A DNA stretch of 64,000 bases from Buchnera aphidicola (Rhopalosiphum padi) (GTDB taxonomy: Bacteria > Pseudomonadota > Gammaproteobacteria > Enterobacterales > Enterobacteriaceae), in the NCBI RefSeq assembly GCF_005080845.1, contig NZ_CP034858.1:310001-374000 (forward strand), in the 5' to 3' direction. Position numbers and translations under genes: made by a program. Positions 10,253-22,701 of the stretch are shown piece by piece. The first letter of the stretch is position 1. Every line of letters begins with the position of its first letter. The notes under the pieces are model-generated. The model searched no databases, had not been told where the DNA came from, and worked only from the letters and a program-made list of their open reading frames with translations.

Positions 10253-11281
10253 CTATATTGCTGCATTATAGTATTTTTCTTTACTTAAATTAGATATTTT
10301 TAAATTTTCATAATTTTTATTTTCTTCAGTAATACTTTTTGTTTTATAATCAGGAAAAAGATTTAATTTTTGAAAAAGTTTTTGATCTTTTTCTTCTTTT
10401 GGATTGCTTGAAGTTAATAATTTACATCCATAAAAAATAGAATTTGCTCCTGCCATAAAACACATAGCTTGAGTCTGATCATTCATATTTTCACGACCTG
10501 CAGATAATCGAATATAAGATTTTGGCATCATAATTCTTGTGGCAGCAACTACTCTAATAAACTCAAATGGATCTACATTTTCGTTTTTTTCCATGGGTGT
10601 TCCTGGTATTTTTACTAACATATTTATTGGCACACTTTCTGGTTGAATAGATAAGTTAGATAATTCCATTAGAAGTTCCATACGATCTTGTTTTTTTTCT
10701 CCAAGACCAATAATTCCTCCAGAACAAATTTTCATACCTGAATTTCGAACTTTTTTTAAGGTATTTAAACGTTCTTCATATGTACGAGTTGTTATAATAC
10801 TGCTATAAAAGTTAGAAGATGTATCTAAATTATGATTATAGAAATCTAAACCTGCACTAGCTAATTTTTTTGCTTGAGAATTATTTAATGTTCCTAAAGT
10901 CATACAGGTTTCCATTCCCATTTTTTTTACTTCTTTGATAATTTTTTCTAAATATGGCATGTCTTTTTCTTTAGGATTTTTCCATGCAGCGCCCATGCAA
11001 AATCGAGTTGAACCTGAAGATTTAGCTTTTTTTGCAGCTTTTAAAATTTGTTCTATTTCTAATAATGGTTCTTTTTTTAAACCAGTTTTATATCTCGAAC
11101 TTTGTGGACAATACTTGCAATCTTCTGGACATGCACCGGTTTTGATTGATAGTAATGTGCTAATTTGTATTTTATTAGGATCAAAATGTTCACGGTGTTT
11201 TTTTTGAGCTTCGAATATAAGATCAAAAAAAGGTTTTTCAAAAATTTTTTTTGTATCTTCTAGATTCCATTTTCGATTCAT
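10253..11281 (-). CDS. bioB: Biotin synthase
   Basis: Radical-SAM enzyme that inserts sulfur into dethiobiotin. It has 342 residues (E. coli 346). The SAM-cluster cysteines are Cys51, Cys55 and Cys58 in [13 protein letters not shown]. The [2Fe-2S] ligands are found in [19 protein letters not shown] and [12 protein letters not shown], with the arginine in RLSAGRENM. All catalytic cysteines are therefore present. The start is preceded by GGAGATTAT, a good ribosome-binding site. bioA is transcribed divergently, with 79 bases between the starts, as in E. coli. Confidence 0.97.
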   Translation of the reverse strand: MNRKWNLEDTKKIFEKPFFDLIFEAQKKHREHFDPNKIQISTLLSIKTGACPEDCKYCPQSSRYKTGLKKEPLLEIEQILKAAKKAKSSGSTRFCMGAAWKNPKEKDMPYLEKIIKEVKKMGMETCMTLGTLNNSQAKKLASAGLDFYNHNLDTSSNFYSSIITTRTYEERLNTLKKVRNSGMKICSGGIIGLGEKKQDRMELLMELSNLSIQPESVPINMLVKIPGTPMEKNENVDPFEFIRVVAATRIMMPKSYIRLSAGRENMNDQTQAMCFMAGANSIFYGCKLLTSSNPKEEKDQKLFQKLNLFPDYKTKSITEENKNYENLKISNLSKEKYYNAAI

Positions 11282-11360
11282 ATAATCTCCAAAAAAAATA
11301 TGATTTTATTTAAGTAAGGGTTTATAATAACTTATTTAACATTTTTATATATAAATCATA

Positions 11361-12659
11361 ATGAGTCAATCTGATATATTTTTTGATCATAAACATATTT
11401 GGCATCCATATTCTTCTATAGTAAACCCTCTTCCATGTTATTCTGTAATATCAGCAAAAGGTGTTTATTTAAAATTAAAAAATGGAAAAAATATAATTGA
11501 TGGTATGTCTTCATGGTGGTCTACCATACACGGTTACAATCATCCTACATTAAATAGATCTTTAAAAAAACAAATTAGAAAAATGTCTCATGTAATGTTC
11601 GGAGGTATTACTCATCCTTCTGCAATTCTACTTTGTAGAAAACTAATCAAATTAACTCCAAAAAAATTAGATTGTGTTTTTCTTTCTGATTCTGGATCGA
11701 TAGCTATTGAAGTCGCGATAAAAATGTTAATACAATATTGGGAAGCTTTAGGCCAAGAAAGAACACAAATTCTAACAATTAGAAATGGATATCATGGCGA
11801 TACTTTTGCAGCTATGTCTATTTCTGATCCCGATAATTCTATGCATAGAATATATAATAAATTTTTACCAAGAAATTTATTTGCAGAAAAACCTACTTCT
11901 TCTTTCCATAAAGAATGGAATTCTATTGATATTCAATCTTTTAAAAAAATAGTAGAAAAAAAATCAAAAAAAATAGCTGGTGTGCTATTAGAACCTATTG
12001 TACAAGGTGTAGGAGGAATGAATTTTTATCATCCTACATATCTAAAGGAAATAAAAAAAATATGTAAAAATTATTCTATTCCATTAGTTTTTGATGAAAT
12101 TGCAACGGGGTTTGGCCGTACTGGAAAATTTTTTGCTTTTCAACATGCCAATGTTATACCAGATATACTATGTTTAGGTAAAGCCATGACGGGTGGTACA
12201 ATAACATTGGCTGCCACTTTAACTTCACGAAATATTGCAGATACAATTAGTACAAGCAAGGTACGTTGTTTTATGCATGGCCCTACTTATATGGGTAATC
12301 CATTAGCATGTGCTGCAGCTAATGCTAATATAAAAATATTAGAAGAGAATACATGGAAAAAACAAGTCATTAATATTGAAAAAGAACTTTGTCAAAATTT
12401 ATTACCATTAATTCATCATCCAAGAGTGGTAGATGTTCGTGTATTAGGCGCTATTGGGGTAGTTGAATGTTTACATTTTGTCAATATGGCCCTTATACAA
12501 AAATTTTTTGTAAAAAATGGTGTTTGGATTCGACCTTTTAAAAAAACAATTTATATTGTACCACCTTATATCATAAGTGTAGAATGTTTAAAAAAACTTA
12601 TTAATGTTATTAAAAAGTCTTTAGATGATGATACTTTATTTGATATAAAAAATATTTAA
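11361..12659 (+). CDS. bioA: Adenosylmethionine-8-amino-7-oxononanoate aminotransferase
   Basis: PLP-dependent class III aminotransferase making 7,8-diaminononanoate from KAPA with S-adenosylmethionine as amino donor. It has 432 residues (E. coli 429). It starts with FFDHKHIWHPYSS, like E. coli BioA. Family motifs are MSSWWSTIHGYNHP, NGYHGDTFAAMS, FDEIATGFGRTGK and the PLP lysine in CLGKAMTGG. No strong Shine-Dalgarno is seen before the ATG. bioA, bioB and bioD together cover only the last three steps, so the precursor KAPA must come from elsewhere (no bioF, bioC or bioH here). Confidence 0.96.
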   Translation: MSQSDIFFDHKHIWHPYSSIVNPLPCYSVISAKGVYLKLKNGKNIIDGMSSWWSTIHGYNHPTLNRSLKKQIRKMSHVMFGGITHPSAILLCRKLIKLTPKKLDCVFLSDSGSIAIEVAIKMLIQYWEALGQERTQILTIRNGYHGDTFAAMSISDPDNSMHRIYNKFLPRNLFAEKPTSSFHKEWNSIDIQSFKKIVEKKSKKIAGVLLEPIVQGVGGMNFYHPTYLKEIKKICKNYSIPLVFDEIATGFGRTGKFFAFQHANVIPDILCLGKAMTGGTITLAATLTSRNIADTISTSKVRCFMHGPTYMGNPLACAAANANIKILEENTWKKQVINIEKELCQNLLPLIHHPRVVDVRVLGAIGVVECLHFVNMALIQKFFVKNGVWIRPFKKTIYIVPPYIISVECLKKLINVIKKSLDDDTLFDIKNI

Positions 12660-12692
12660 TTTATATATTTAAAATGTATTTTATTTAGTAAT

Positions 12693-13694
12693 TTAAATTA
12701 CAAGCGAAGTTATCCATAAAGGACCTTCACCTGTTTTATATTGATTTACTTTGTTTAATTCACCTGTTTTTTGACAAATTCTATATAAACTTAACTTATT
12801 AGATTTTTGACCAACAACGATTAAATAACTATTGTTACTATCAATACAAAATGAACGAGGTTGTTCCTCTGTATCGTATTTTTTAAAAAAAACAACAGTA
12901 TTATCATTTTTATTAATATGAAATAATGAAATACTATTAAGAAATCTATCAGATACATACAAAAAATTACCGCACATAGTTATGTGAATATCAGAAGACC
13001 AATATTTTTTTTCCATTAAATTATTTGATAATTTTGTATTTTGTATGTTTTTCACCTTTAATATATTGTTTTCTTTGTATATTTTCCATACATCAACAGT
13101 ACCGTTCAATTCATTAATAGTATAAGAAAAATTTTGGTTTGGATGAAATACAATATGACGTGGTCCTGATTTTGTTTGAGAATAAACTAATTTTTGCTCT
13201 GTGCTTTTTAGTATACCAAAATCTGTTAAATAATATAAATAAATACAATCATTTTTTAATGAAGTAACAAATAAAGCATTATATTTATTATTGAACTTAG
13301 AAGCATGACAACCTTCAATATTATGAACAATTTGTATTGGATTTTTAGGAACTCCATTTTTATCTAATGGACTTACGCTTATACAATTAGCATGATATGA
13401 GCTGCAGAATAAAAATTTTTTACTGCCATCAAAAGAAATATAGTTAGGAGTACCAGGAATAATACCTTCTCCTTTTTTTTCAAGTAAACCATTTTTATCT
13501 ATACAATAAGTAATAATACGATTGTTAGGACGAACTCCAGCATATAATAATTTTTTATTTTTTATAATTGAAATTGGTTGTACTTGACCATTAGTTTGAA
13601 CTTTTTGTATTAATTCCATATCTCCATTATTATATAAATTCCATACTTCTATATTTTCACTTATTGCATTAGCAATATAAATAATTTGTTTCAT
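12693..13694 (-). CDS. pgl: 6-phosphogluconolactonase (YbhE-type beta-propeller)
   Basis: Hydrolyses 6-phosphogluconolactone, the second step of the oxidative pentose-phosphate pathway, following zwf (which is at 49-51 kb here). It has 333 residues, close to the E. coli 331. Repeated propeller blades are visible, with signatures GTPNYISFDGSKKFLF, GPRHIVFHPNQ, YTINELNGTVDVW and GEGPLWITSL. In E. coli pgl lies near the bio operon, so its place beside bioA is ancestral. The stop is 33 bases from the convergent bioA stop. An AGGAAAA site precedes the start. Confidence 0.95.
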   Translation of the reverse strand: MKQIIYIANAISENIEVWNLYNNGDMELIQKVQTNGQVQPISIIKNKKLLYAGVRPNNRIITYCIDKNGLLEKKGEGIIPGTPNYISFDGSKKFLFCSSYHANCISVSPLDKNGVPKNPIQIVHNIEGCHASKFNNKYNALFVTSLKNDCIYLYYLTDFGILKSTEQKLVYSQTKSGPRHIVFHPNQNFSYTINELNGTVDVWKIYKENNILKVKNIQNTKLSNNLMEKKYWSSDIHITMCGNFLYVSDRFLNSISLFHINKNDNTVVFFKKYDTEEQPRSFCIDSNNSYLIVVGQKSNKLSLYRICQKTGELNKVNQYKTGEGPLWITSLVI

Positions 13695-13756
13695 ATATTT
13701 TCCTCAATATTTTTTATACAGTGATTTATAAAAAAAATTTTAAGAACAATTTTAAT

Positions 13757-16700
13757 TCATTTGAATTTTATAATTTTTTTATTTAAATTTTTCAAAAAAT
13801 TTTTAATCCATTTAAGACGTTTATAATTATCTTTAAAATCATGAAAAAAGTTTAATTTTGTTGAATTTTCCATTTTCCAAAGATCAGGTTCTTTTTTAAA
13901 TAATTTTAATAAATATTCTGTATTAATAAAATTATGTTTATCAAATTCTATAATTCCTATTTTGTTATTAGATTTAATTCGTAAAATACCGATTTCTTCT
14001 GTTAAGAATCTAATTTTAGAAATTAAAATTAAATTTTTTGCAGGAATAGGTAATTTTCCAAATTGATCTACTAACTCAAATTTAATTTTTTCTATATCGT
14101 TTTTATTTTTAGAATTTGCAATTTTTTTATAATAAAATAATCGTTTATTCACATCAAAAATATAATTTGAGGGGAATAAAGAAGGTGCATAAAGTTCAAT
14201 ATCTGATTTTTTTACTAATTCTTCTAATGAAGATCTTTCTCCACCATTTTTCAAAATCTTTATTGCCTTCTTTAACAATTTTAGATATAAAGAAAAACCA
14301 ATGTTCTGTATATGACCACTTTGTTCCTTACCTAACAATTCACCTATTCCTCTAATTTCTAAATCTTCATTGGATAAAGTAAATCCACCTCCAAAATTAT
14401 TTACTGATGAAATAGCATCTAATCTTTTTTTTGCCTCTGATGTAATTTTTTTTAAATTGTTAACAAGAAAAAAAGCATATGCTTGATCATTTGATCTTCC
14501 GATTCTCCCTCTAAGTTGATGAAGTTGAGATAATCCAAAACAATCTGAATTTTCTATAATAATTGTATTGGCTTTTGGTATATCAATACCACTTTCAATA
14601 ATAGTTGTACAAACTAAAACATTAAAACGATGATGATAAAATCCGTTCATTATATTTTTTAATTCGGTATTTTTCATTTTACCATGACCTATTTTAATGT
14701 TTGCTTCAGGAATTAAATTTGATAATTTTCTAGCTATATTATTGATATTTTTAACTTTATTATAAATATAATATACTTGTCCACCTCGCGATATTTCACG
14801 TAAAATTGCTTCTTTTACTAAAATAGGATTATATTCTTCTATAAAAGTTTTTATTTCTAATCTTTCTTTAGGTGGTTGTGATATAATAGATAGATCTTTT
14901 ATACCTGTCATAGCCATATTTAAGGTACGAGGTATAGGTGTAGCTGTTAAAGTTAATATATCAATATTAGAATATTTTTTTTTTATAATTTCTTTGTGAT
15001 ATACACCAAATCGGTGTTCTTCATCAATAACAAGTAAACCAAGATTATACCAATTTATATTTTTTAATAAAATTTTGTGTGTTCCTATTAATATTTTAAT
15101 ATCTCCATTTTTAATTTTTTTTAAAATATTTTCTTGTTCTTTTTCATTTCTAAATCGAGTTAAAATATCAACTTTGACAGACCAATTGTAAAAACGTTTT
15201 TTAAAATTATCAAAATGTTGTTGTGCTAACAAAGTAGTTGGTACTAACACAACAACCTGTTTATTATTTAATACAGATATGAAAGCAGCTCTTATTGCTA
15301 CTTCAGTTTTACCAAACCCCACGTCTCCACAAATTAATCTATCCATTGGAATAGACTTTTTCATATCATTCAATACACATTTTATCGCTTCATCTTGATC
15401 TAATGTAGTTTTAAATGGAAATTCTTTGCAAAAAAGTTCGTATTTCTTGGTATCTATTTGAAATGAAAATCCATCTTGAGATGATCTCTGTGCATAGATG
15501 TCTAATAAAAATGCTGCATGATCGTAAATATTTTTATTGATTTTCTTTTTTTCTTTATTCCAACTATCACCACCTAATTTATGAAGTGGTACATTTTCTT
15601 CTAGAATTCCAACATAGGGAGAAATGAGATATAAATGAGAAATAGGAATATACAATTTATCTTCTTCTGCATATAAAATAATTAAATATTCAGATTCAAT
15701 ACTAGCTGTTTTTATCTTAGTTAATCCCTGATATCGTCCAATACCATGTTCAATATGTATGATTGGATCATTTAATTTTAATTGATTTAAATGATTCTTT
15801 TTTTTTTGAAAAATATTTTTTTTAATTAATGTTAGAGGTTTTTTTTGATTAAATTTTGGAAATATTTTATTGATAGGAACAAACAAAAAATTATTTTTTA
15901 CATTTATAAATCCATTGTATAAATTCCCTATTATATAAAAATAATTAAATTTTTGCTTAAAATCAGTGATATTTTTTACATATTTCGGATAAATGTTTTT
16001 AGATGCTAAAATTTTTAAAAATGTTTTGATACATTCCTCTTGTGTTAAAGAAAAAATTATTTTTCCTGAGAAATGTTTTAAAAAAGAAAATATTTCATCA
16101 GTGTTATTGTTTAGAAAAAATTCAGGTAATTTTTTATAATTATTTTTAATAAAACCCTTAGTATCTCTATTTTTACTAAGTAAAATTCGGACAGAAGAAT
16201 ATTTTTTTAAAAAAAACGACAATTCTTTAGTGGTGATCCACATTTTTTCTGGTTTGATTATTAAATCAAAACATTTTTTTTGTAAAATATTGTATCTTTC
16301 CGTGATTTTTTTCCAAAATTCATTAGATTTTTTTTGATATTGATCTTGATAAATAATTAAGGTGTTTTTAGATAAATAATCAAATAATGTTGACAATGGA
16401 TCTACAAAAAATAATGGTTGTAAATACTCCATACTAAAAAAATTTTTTTTATCAAAAACATTTTTATAGAAATTATTAAATTCCATGATTTTAGAAAAAA
16501 TTTGGTTATAATTTTTTCTAAAAATATCAATTCCATCTTGATGTATTGGAAATTCATTTTTTGGCATAATGACAATTGATTTTTTTTCTTTAAAAGTTAG
16601 CTGATTATTTATATTAAAAAGTTTTAAATTAAAAACTTTATTTTCTGTAAAATAAATTCTATATGGTGAAATTGTACCAACAGGGTAAATATCAACTAAC

Positions 16701-17176
16701 GATTTTTTTATACTAAAATCACCAATCTCTTTTACTTCATTTTTTTTATGATATCCAATGTTTTCTAACTTAGAAATTAAATTTTTAAATTCAAAAAAAT
16801 TATCTTTTTTAATTAAGAAAGATTCTCTATAAATATATTTATAAGGGCATATTTTTTGTAAAAGAGTTTGAATTGCAACAATTAATAAACCTTTTTTTAT
16901 TTTGGATAAATGATATAAAATAGAAATACGAGAAGAAATAATCTTTTTGTCAGGAGAAATGTGATCATATGGCAATATTTGCCAATCTGGAAAAACCATT
17001 ACTTGTCTATCTGTAAATTGTTTTGTTAATTTTTCCAATTGCAAGGTATCTTTTATATTAGATGTAATTAATACAACTAAGTCTGGATGATTTTCAATAA
17101 TAGAAGCACATTCAAATGGAATTATTGATGAAATCAATTCATCTGATATATATATTTTTTTATTTTTTTTTATCAT
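13757..17176 (-). CDS. mfd: Transcription-repair coupling factor Mfd, full length
   Basis: ATP-driven DNA translocase that removes stalled RNA polymerase and recruits UvrA. It has 1139 residues (E. coli 1148), so all domains appear present: a diverged UvrB-like N-terminal region, the RNA-polymerase interaction domain at about 465-490 (HIEHGIGRYQGL), the RecG-like motor with Walker A GDVGFGKTE at about 615, the DEEHRFG box at about 717, and helicase motifs such as TATPIPRTLNMA and QLRGRIGRS. The C-terminal TRCF domain follows. The N-terminal third is the least conserved. Buchnera is generally reported to lack uvrABC, so here Mfd may act only on stalled polymerase. lolC is divergent, with 259 bases between the starts. 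Confidence 0.96.
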   Translation of the reverse strand: MIKKNKKIYISDELISSIIPFECASIIENHPDLVVLITSNIKDTLQLEKLTKQFTDRQVMVFPDWQILPYDHISPDKKIISSRISILYHLSKIKKGLLIVAIQTLLQKICPYKYIYRESFLIKKDNFFEFKNLISKLENIGYHKKNEVKEIGDFSIKKSLVDIYPVGTISPYRIYFTENKVFNLKLFNINNQLTFKEKKSIVIMPKNEFPIHQDGIDIFRKNYNQIFSKIMEFNNFYKNVFDKKNFFSMEYLQPLFFVDPLSTLFDYLSKNTLIIYQDQYQKKSNEFWKKITERYNILQKKCFDLIIKPEKMWITTKELSFFLKKYSSVRILLSKNRDTKGFIKNNYKKLPEFFLNNNTDEIFSFLKHFSGKIIFSLTQEECIKTFLKILASKNIYPKYVKNITDFKQKFNYFYIIGNLYNGFINVKNNFLFVPINKIFPKFNQKKPLTLIKKNIFQKKKNHLNQLKLNDPIIHIEHGIGRYQGLTKIKTASIESEYLIILYAEEDKLYIPISHLYLISPYVGILEENVPLHKLGGDSWNKEKKKINKNIYDHAAFLLDIYAQRSSQDGFSFQIDTKKYELFCKEFPFKTTLDQDEAIKCVLNDMKKSIPMDRLICGDVGFGKTEVAIRAAFISVLNNKQVVVLVPTTLLAQQHFDNFKKRFYNWSVKVDILTRFRNEKEQENILKKIKNGDIKILIGTHKILLKNINWYNLGLLVIDEEHRFGVYHKEIIKKKYSNIDILTLTATPIPRTLNMAMTGIKDLSIISQPPKERLEIKTFIEEYNPILVKEAILREISRGGQVYYIYNKVKNINNIARKLSNLIPEANIKIGHGKMKNTELKNIMNGFYHHRFNVLVCTTIIESGIDIPKANTIIIENSDCFGLSQLHQLRGRIGRSNDQAYAFFLVNNLKKITSEAKKRLDAISSVNNFGGGFTLSNEDLEIRGIGELLGKEQSGHIQNIGFSLYLKLLKKAIKILKNGGERSSLEELVKKSDIELYAPSLFPSNYIFDVNKRLFYYKKIANSKNKNDIEKIKFELVDQFGKLPIPAKNLILISKIRFLTEEIGILRIKSNNKIGIIEFDKHNFINTEYLLKLFKKEPDLWKMENSTKLNFFHDFKDNYKRLKWIKNFLKNLNKKIIKFK

Positions 17177-17435
17177 ATATTATTTATCTAACTAGATATT
17201 TTATAAAATTTTTAAAAATAGATTAAACATATTATCAAAAAAAATATCTTTTTCTTAATAACATAGAAATAAATAATAATTTATTTATAAATATGTTTAT
17301 ATATATTTTTTAAAATTTTTTATTAAATATGTTAATATATAATTAAAAACACTAATTATGAAGTTAACATAAAAAAAACTATTTTTTTAATTAAATTTAT
17401 TAAAAAAAAATTATTAACTATTAAAGATATTATAA

Positions 17436-18635
17436 ATGTATAAGCCTATATATATATTTATTGGTTTACGTTATCTATGGAATCCTCATTTACCAAATTT
17501 TAAAAAAATTATTACTATTTTATCAATTTTAGGAATAAGCATTGGTATATCTTCAACTATTGTTACCATATCTATAATTAATGGATTTCAAAATAAATTT
17601 AAAAATGAAATTTTATCTTTTATTCCTCATATAATTATTACTAATAAAAATCGTAATGTTAATAAATTAGATTTTCCTAAAGAAATTCTAAAGTTAAAAA
17701 ATGTTAAAAAAATTACTAATTTTATTAGTAAAAAAGTAATTATTGAAGATAAAAAAGAAATAAATATAGGAGAGATAATTGGTATTAAAACAAAGAATAA
17801 AAAAATTTTGGAGAATTATAATATAAAAAATGTTTTATATACTCTTAATTCAAGAGAATACCATGCAATTATAGGAAAAGAACTAGCTAAAAAACTACAT
17901 GTTAATATCAATGATAAAATTAAATTAATTGTTTTACCTACTAGTAAAAAAAAATTTTTGAAAAATCGTCTTAATATACAATTATTTAAAATAACTGGTG
18001 TATTCTCAACTAACAATGAAATTGATGAATATCAAATATTAATTAATGAAAAAAATGCTTTAAATTTTTTAAATTATGACCAAAGTAGTGTCACTGGTTG
18101 GAGAATATGGTTGAAAGATCCATTTACTCTGGATATTCAAAAAATAAAAAAATTAAATAAAAATTTCATTGTATTAGATTGGAAAATGAAAAAAGGTGAA
18201 TTATTTAAAGCAATGCAAATTGAAAATTACATCATGTTATTTTTTTTTATTTTAATTTTATTGGTAGCGGGTTTTAACATAGTTATATCGTTAACTATTC
18301 ATGTACTAGATAAAAAAAATAATATTTCAGTTTTTCAATCTCAAGGCTTACCTCGTTATAAAATAATGTTAATATTCATTGTCTTAGGATCAAGTATTTC
18401 TATAATCGGAAACTTGTTTGGTACCATAATTAGTATTATATTAATTTTTCAAAAAGATTTTTTAAATTTTTTAATTAATATTTTTTTTATCGATATTAAA
18501 ATTCCTATAAAGATTATCCCTATTCAAATTTTTATAATAAATATTACATCTATATTTCTTACAATTTTATCAACGCTATATCCAATTTGGTATGCTATTA
18601 AATCCATGCCATCTAGAATCTTATCTGATGAATAA
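17436..18635 (+). CDS. lolC: Lipoprotein-releasing ABC transporter permease LolC
   Basis: Inner-membrane subunit of LolCDE, which extracts outer-membrane lipoproteins and hands them to LolA. It has 399 residues, the E. coli length. The layout is one N-terminal membrane span (about 25-47), a large periplasmic domain, then three C-terminal spans (about 265-290, 315-345 and 360-385). The start YIFIGLRYLW and the cytosolic NGFQNKF match LolC/E. It overlaps lolD by 8 bases (ATGAATAA at 18628-18635), which implies translational coupling. LolC and LolE resemble each other; the assignment rests on the E. coli order C-D-E. Confidence 0.92.
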   Translation: MYKPIYIFIGLRYLWNPHLPNFKKIITILSILGISIGISSTIVTISIINGFQNKFKNEILSFIPHIIITNKNRNVNKLDFPKEILKLKNVKKITNFISKKVIIEDKKEINIGEIIGIKTKNKKILENYNIKNVLYTLNSREYHAIIGKELAKKLHVNINDKIKLIVLPTSKKKFLKNRLNIQLFKITGVFSTNNEIDEYQILINEKNALNFLNYDQSSVTGWRIWLKDPFTLDIQKIKKLNKNFIVLDWKMKKGELFKAMQIENYIMLFFFILILLVAGFNIVISLTIHVLDKKNNISVFQSQGLPRYKIMLIFIVLGSSISIIGNLFGTIISIILIFQKDFLNFLINIFFIDIKIPIKIIPIQIFIINITSIFLTILSTLYPIWYAIKSMPSRILSDE

Positions 18636-19317
18636 AAATATAGTTTTACAATGTATTAATTTAACAAAATCTTTTTACAAAAAAAAAGAAGAAATAAAAA
18701 TTTTAAATAAAATATCATTAAAAATTCACAAAGGCGATATAGTATTTATAACTGGAAAATCTGGTTCTGGAAAAAGTACTCTTTTACACTTATTAAGTGG
18801 ATTAGATACACCTACTTCTGGAAGTATATTATTCGAAGGCATTTTGTTAAATTCTATGTCATCTAACGAAATAGCTAAGTTAAGAAATTTAAAATTAGGA
18901 TTTATTTTTCAGTTTCATCATTTACTTTTAGATTTTAATGTTCTTGAAAATGTTGCCATGCCATCATTAATCAGCAGAAAAAGTATCAAAGAATCAAAAG
19001 AAAAATCATATGAAATATTAAAAAAAGTCAATTTAGAAAAAAAAATAAATAAATATCCTTCTGAATTATCTGGTGGTGAAAGACAACGTGTAGCCATCGC
19101 TCGAGCTTTAATAAATCAACCTTCTTTAATAATAGCAGACGAACCAACAAGTAATTTAGATGAAAATAATGCAAAAATCGTTTTTGATTTAATATTTAAG
19201 TTAAATAGAAGTTTAGATACTTCTTTTGTCATTGTAAGTCATGATTTTCGTTTTATAAAAAAAGAATTTATTTTATTTGAAATGAAAAATGGTCAATTAT
19301 TTAACAATAAAAATTAA
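18628..19317 (+). CDS. lolD: Lipoprotein-releasing ABC transporter ATPase LolD
   Basis: ATPase of LolCDE, 229 residues. The open frame extends upstream to 18592, but the ATG at 18628 gives MNKNIVLQC, matching E. coli MNKILLQC, and overlaps the lolC stop, so it is taken as the start. Walker A is GKSGSGKST, the Q-loop is FIFQFHHLLLDF, the signature is LSGGERQRVAIARAL, Walker B is LIIADEPTSNLD and the switch histidine is in VSHD. All motifs of an active ABC ATPase are intact. lolE starts 18 bases after the stop. Confidence 0.95.
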   Translation: MNKNIVLQCINLTKSFYKKKEEIKILNKISLKIHKGDIVFITGKSGSGKSTLLHLLSGLDTPTSGSILFEGILLNSMSSNEIAKLRNLKLGFIFQFHHLLLDFNVLENVAMPSLISRKSIKESKEKSYEILKKVNLEKKINKYPSELSGGERQRVAIARALINQPSLIIADEPTSNLDENNAKIVFDLIFKLNRSLDTSFVIVSHDFRFIKKEFILFEMKNGQLFNNKN

Positions 19318-19335
19318 CATGAAAAGATATATTAA

Positions 19336-21661
<2,326 letters not shown>

Positions 21662-21764
21662 AATATAATTATTTCTATAAAAAGCATATTTTTTTATATA
21701 TGAAGTGTTTTAAATAAATAAGATGATTTTATATATTAAGATGTATCTTATTTTTTTTGATATG

Positions 21765-21799
21765 GCAGTATTAAGTATAATCTTAATACTGCTTTTTTT
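21765..21799 (+). terminator. Intrinsic terminator of gapA
   Basis: A perfect 11-bp stem, GCAGTATTAAG / CTTAATACTGC, with a TATAAT loop is followed at once by seven T (21793-21799). A second possible stem, ATAAGAT / ATCTTAT, followed by eight T lies just upstream (about 21719-21758), so transcription may be stopped twice. It separates gapA from the convergent queF, whose stop is at 21820. Confidence 0.9.
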
Positions 21800-21819
21800 A
21801 AAATTTTTTTTTTAACTTT

Positions 21820-22608
21820 TTATTGTCTAGCTAATCTAATAAGAGAAGGTGAAAAAATATCATTGCTACGCCATGGATTGATATCAATTCCACCTCTTCG
21901 AGTATATCTTGCATATAAACTTAATTTTTTAGGTTTACAAATATTATTAATATCATTAAAAATTCTTTCAATACATTCTTCATGAAATTCGTTATGAGAA
22001 CGAAAAGAAATCAAATAACGTAATAGTGAATCGTGCTTAATTGACAATCCAGTATATTTAATATATATTGATGCCCAATCAGGTTGTCGGGTAGCAGGAC
22101 AATTAGATTTAAATAAATGAGTATATAAATCTTCTTTGATTATTTTTCTTTCAGAATTAATCATAAGTAATGATGGTTCATATTTATATGATTCTATTTT
22201 AATGTTTTGATTATCTATACAAATACCATGAAAATCTATGATTTTTTGATTTTTAATTTCATCTAAACTGAAAAGTTTAACAGAAATTTTTCCGCATACA
22301 CATCTAGTAAGATCATCAATTAAAATTTTAATAAAATCAGCATCACTATTAAATTTTATTTGATTAAAACTATTTATATAAATTTTAAAACTTTTAGATT
22401 CGACAATGTTAGTGCTATTTATATCAACTTCTATTTTAGCTATGGCAATTTTCGGCAAACCATTTTTATTTAACCAAGATAGTTCGTATAAAGTCCAAAT
22501 ATCTTTGCCTACAAAAGGAAGATTAATATAATTTAGTTTAATTTTTTTTCGATGTTGTTTTCTAGGTATAGATTTTAGAAAATTAAAATTATTTATTTTA
22601 AAACTCAT
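21820..22608 (-). CDS. queF: NADPH-dependent 7-cyano-7-deazaguanine reductase (long form)
   Basis: Reduces preQ0 to preQ1 in queuosine biosynthesis. It has 262 residues (E. coli 282) with a shortened N-terminus. The catalytic cysteine is Cys170 in KSNCPATRQPDWASI, followed by the aspartate of QPDW. Other long-form motifs are IWTLYELSWLN, ESKSFKIYINSFNQIKF, FRSHNEFHEECIERIFNDI and YTRRGGIDINPWRS, the last being the C-terminal signature. In E. coli queF is not between gapA and fldA, so this position is specific to this lineage. Queuosine needs further genes (tgt, queA) that are outside the window. Confidence 0.95.
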   Translation of the reverse strand: MSFKINNFNFLKSIPRKQHRKKIKLNYINLPFVGKDIWTLYELSWLNKNGLPKIAIAKIEVDINSTNIVESKSFKIYINSFNQIKFNSDADFIKILIDDLTRCVCGKISVKLFSLDEIKNQKIIDFHGICIDNQNIKIESYKYEPSLLMINSERKIIKEDLYTHLFKSNCPATRQPDWASIYIKYTGLSIKHDSLLRYLISFRSHNEFHEECIERIFNDINNICKPKKLSLYARYTRRGGIDINPWRSNDIFSPSLIRLARQ

Positions 22609-22701
22609 ATTTTTTCTTTAATTTATAGTTATATATAATCATATTGCATATAAAATTTATTTTTTAAATTAATATATTTTTTTATGACAATATCATATTT
22701 T

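Noticed and set aside
11282-11360. GGTTTATAA in the bioB-bioA divergent spacer resembles half of the BirA operator
   Set aside because: The second half-site at the required distance is absent, and single half-sites are expected by chance in this composition.
18592-18627. Upstream start for lolD
   Set aside because: The extension overlaps the lolC C-terminus more deeply and has no counterpart in LolD; the ATG at 18628 fits both homology and coupling.
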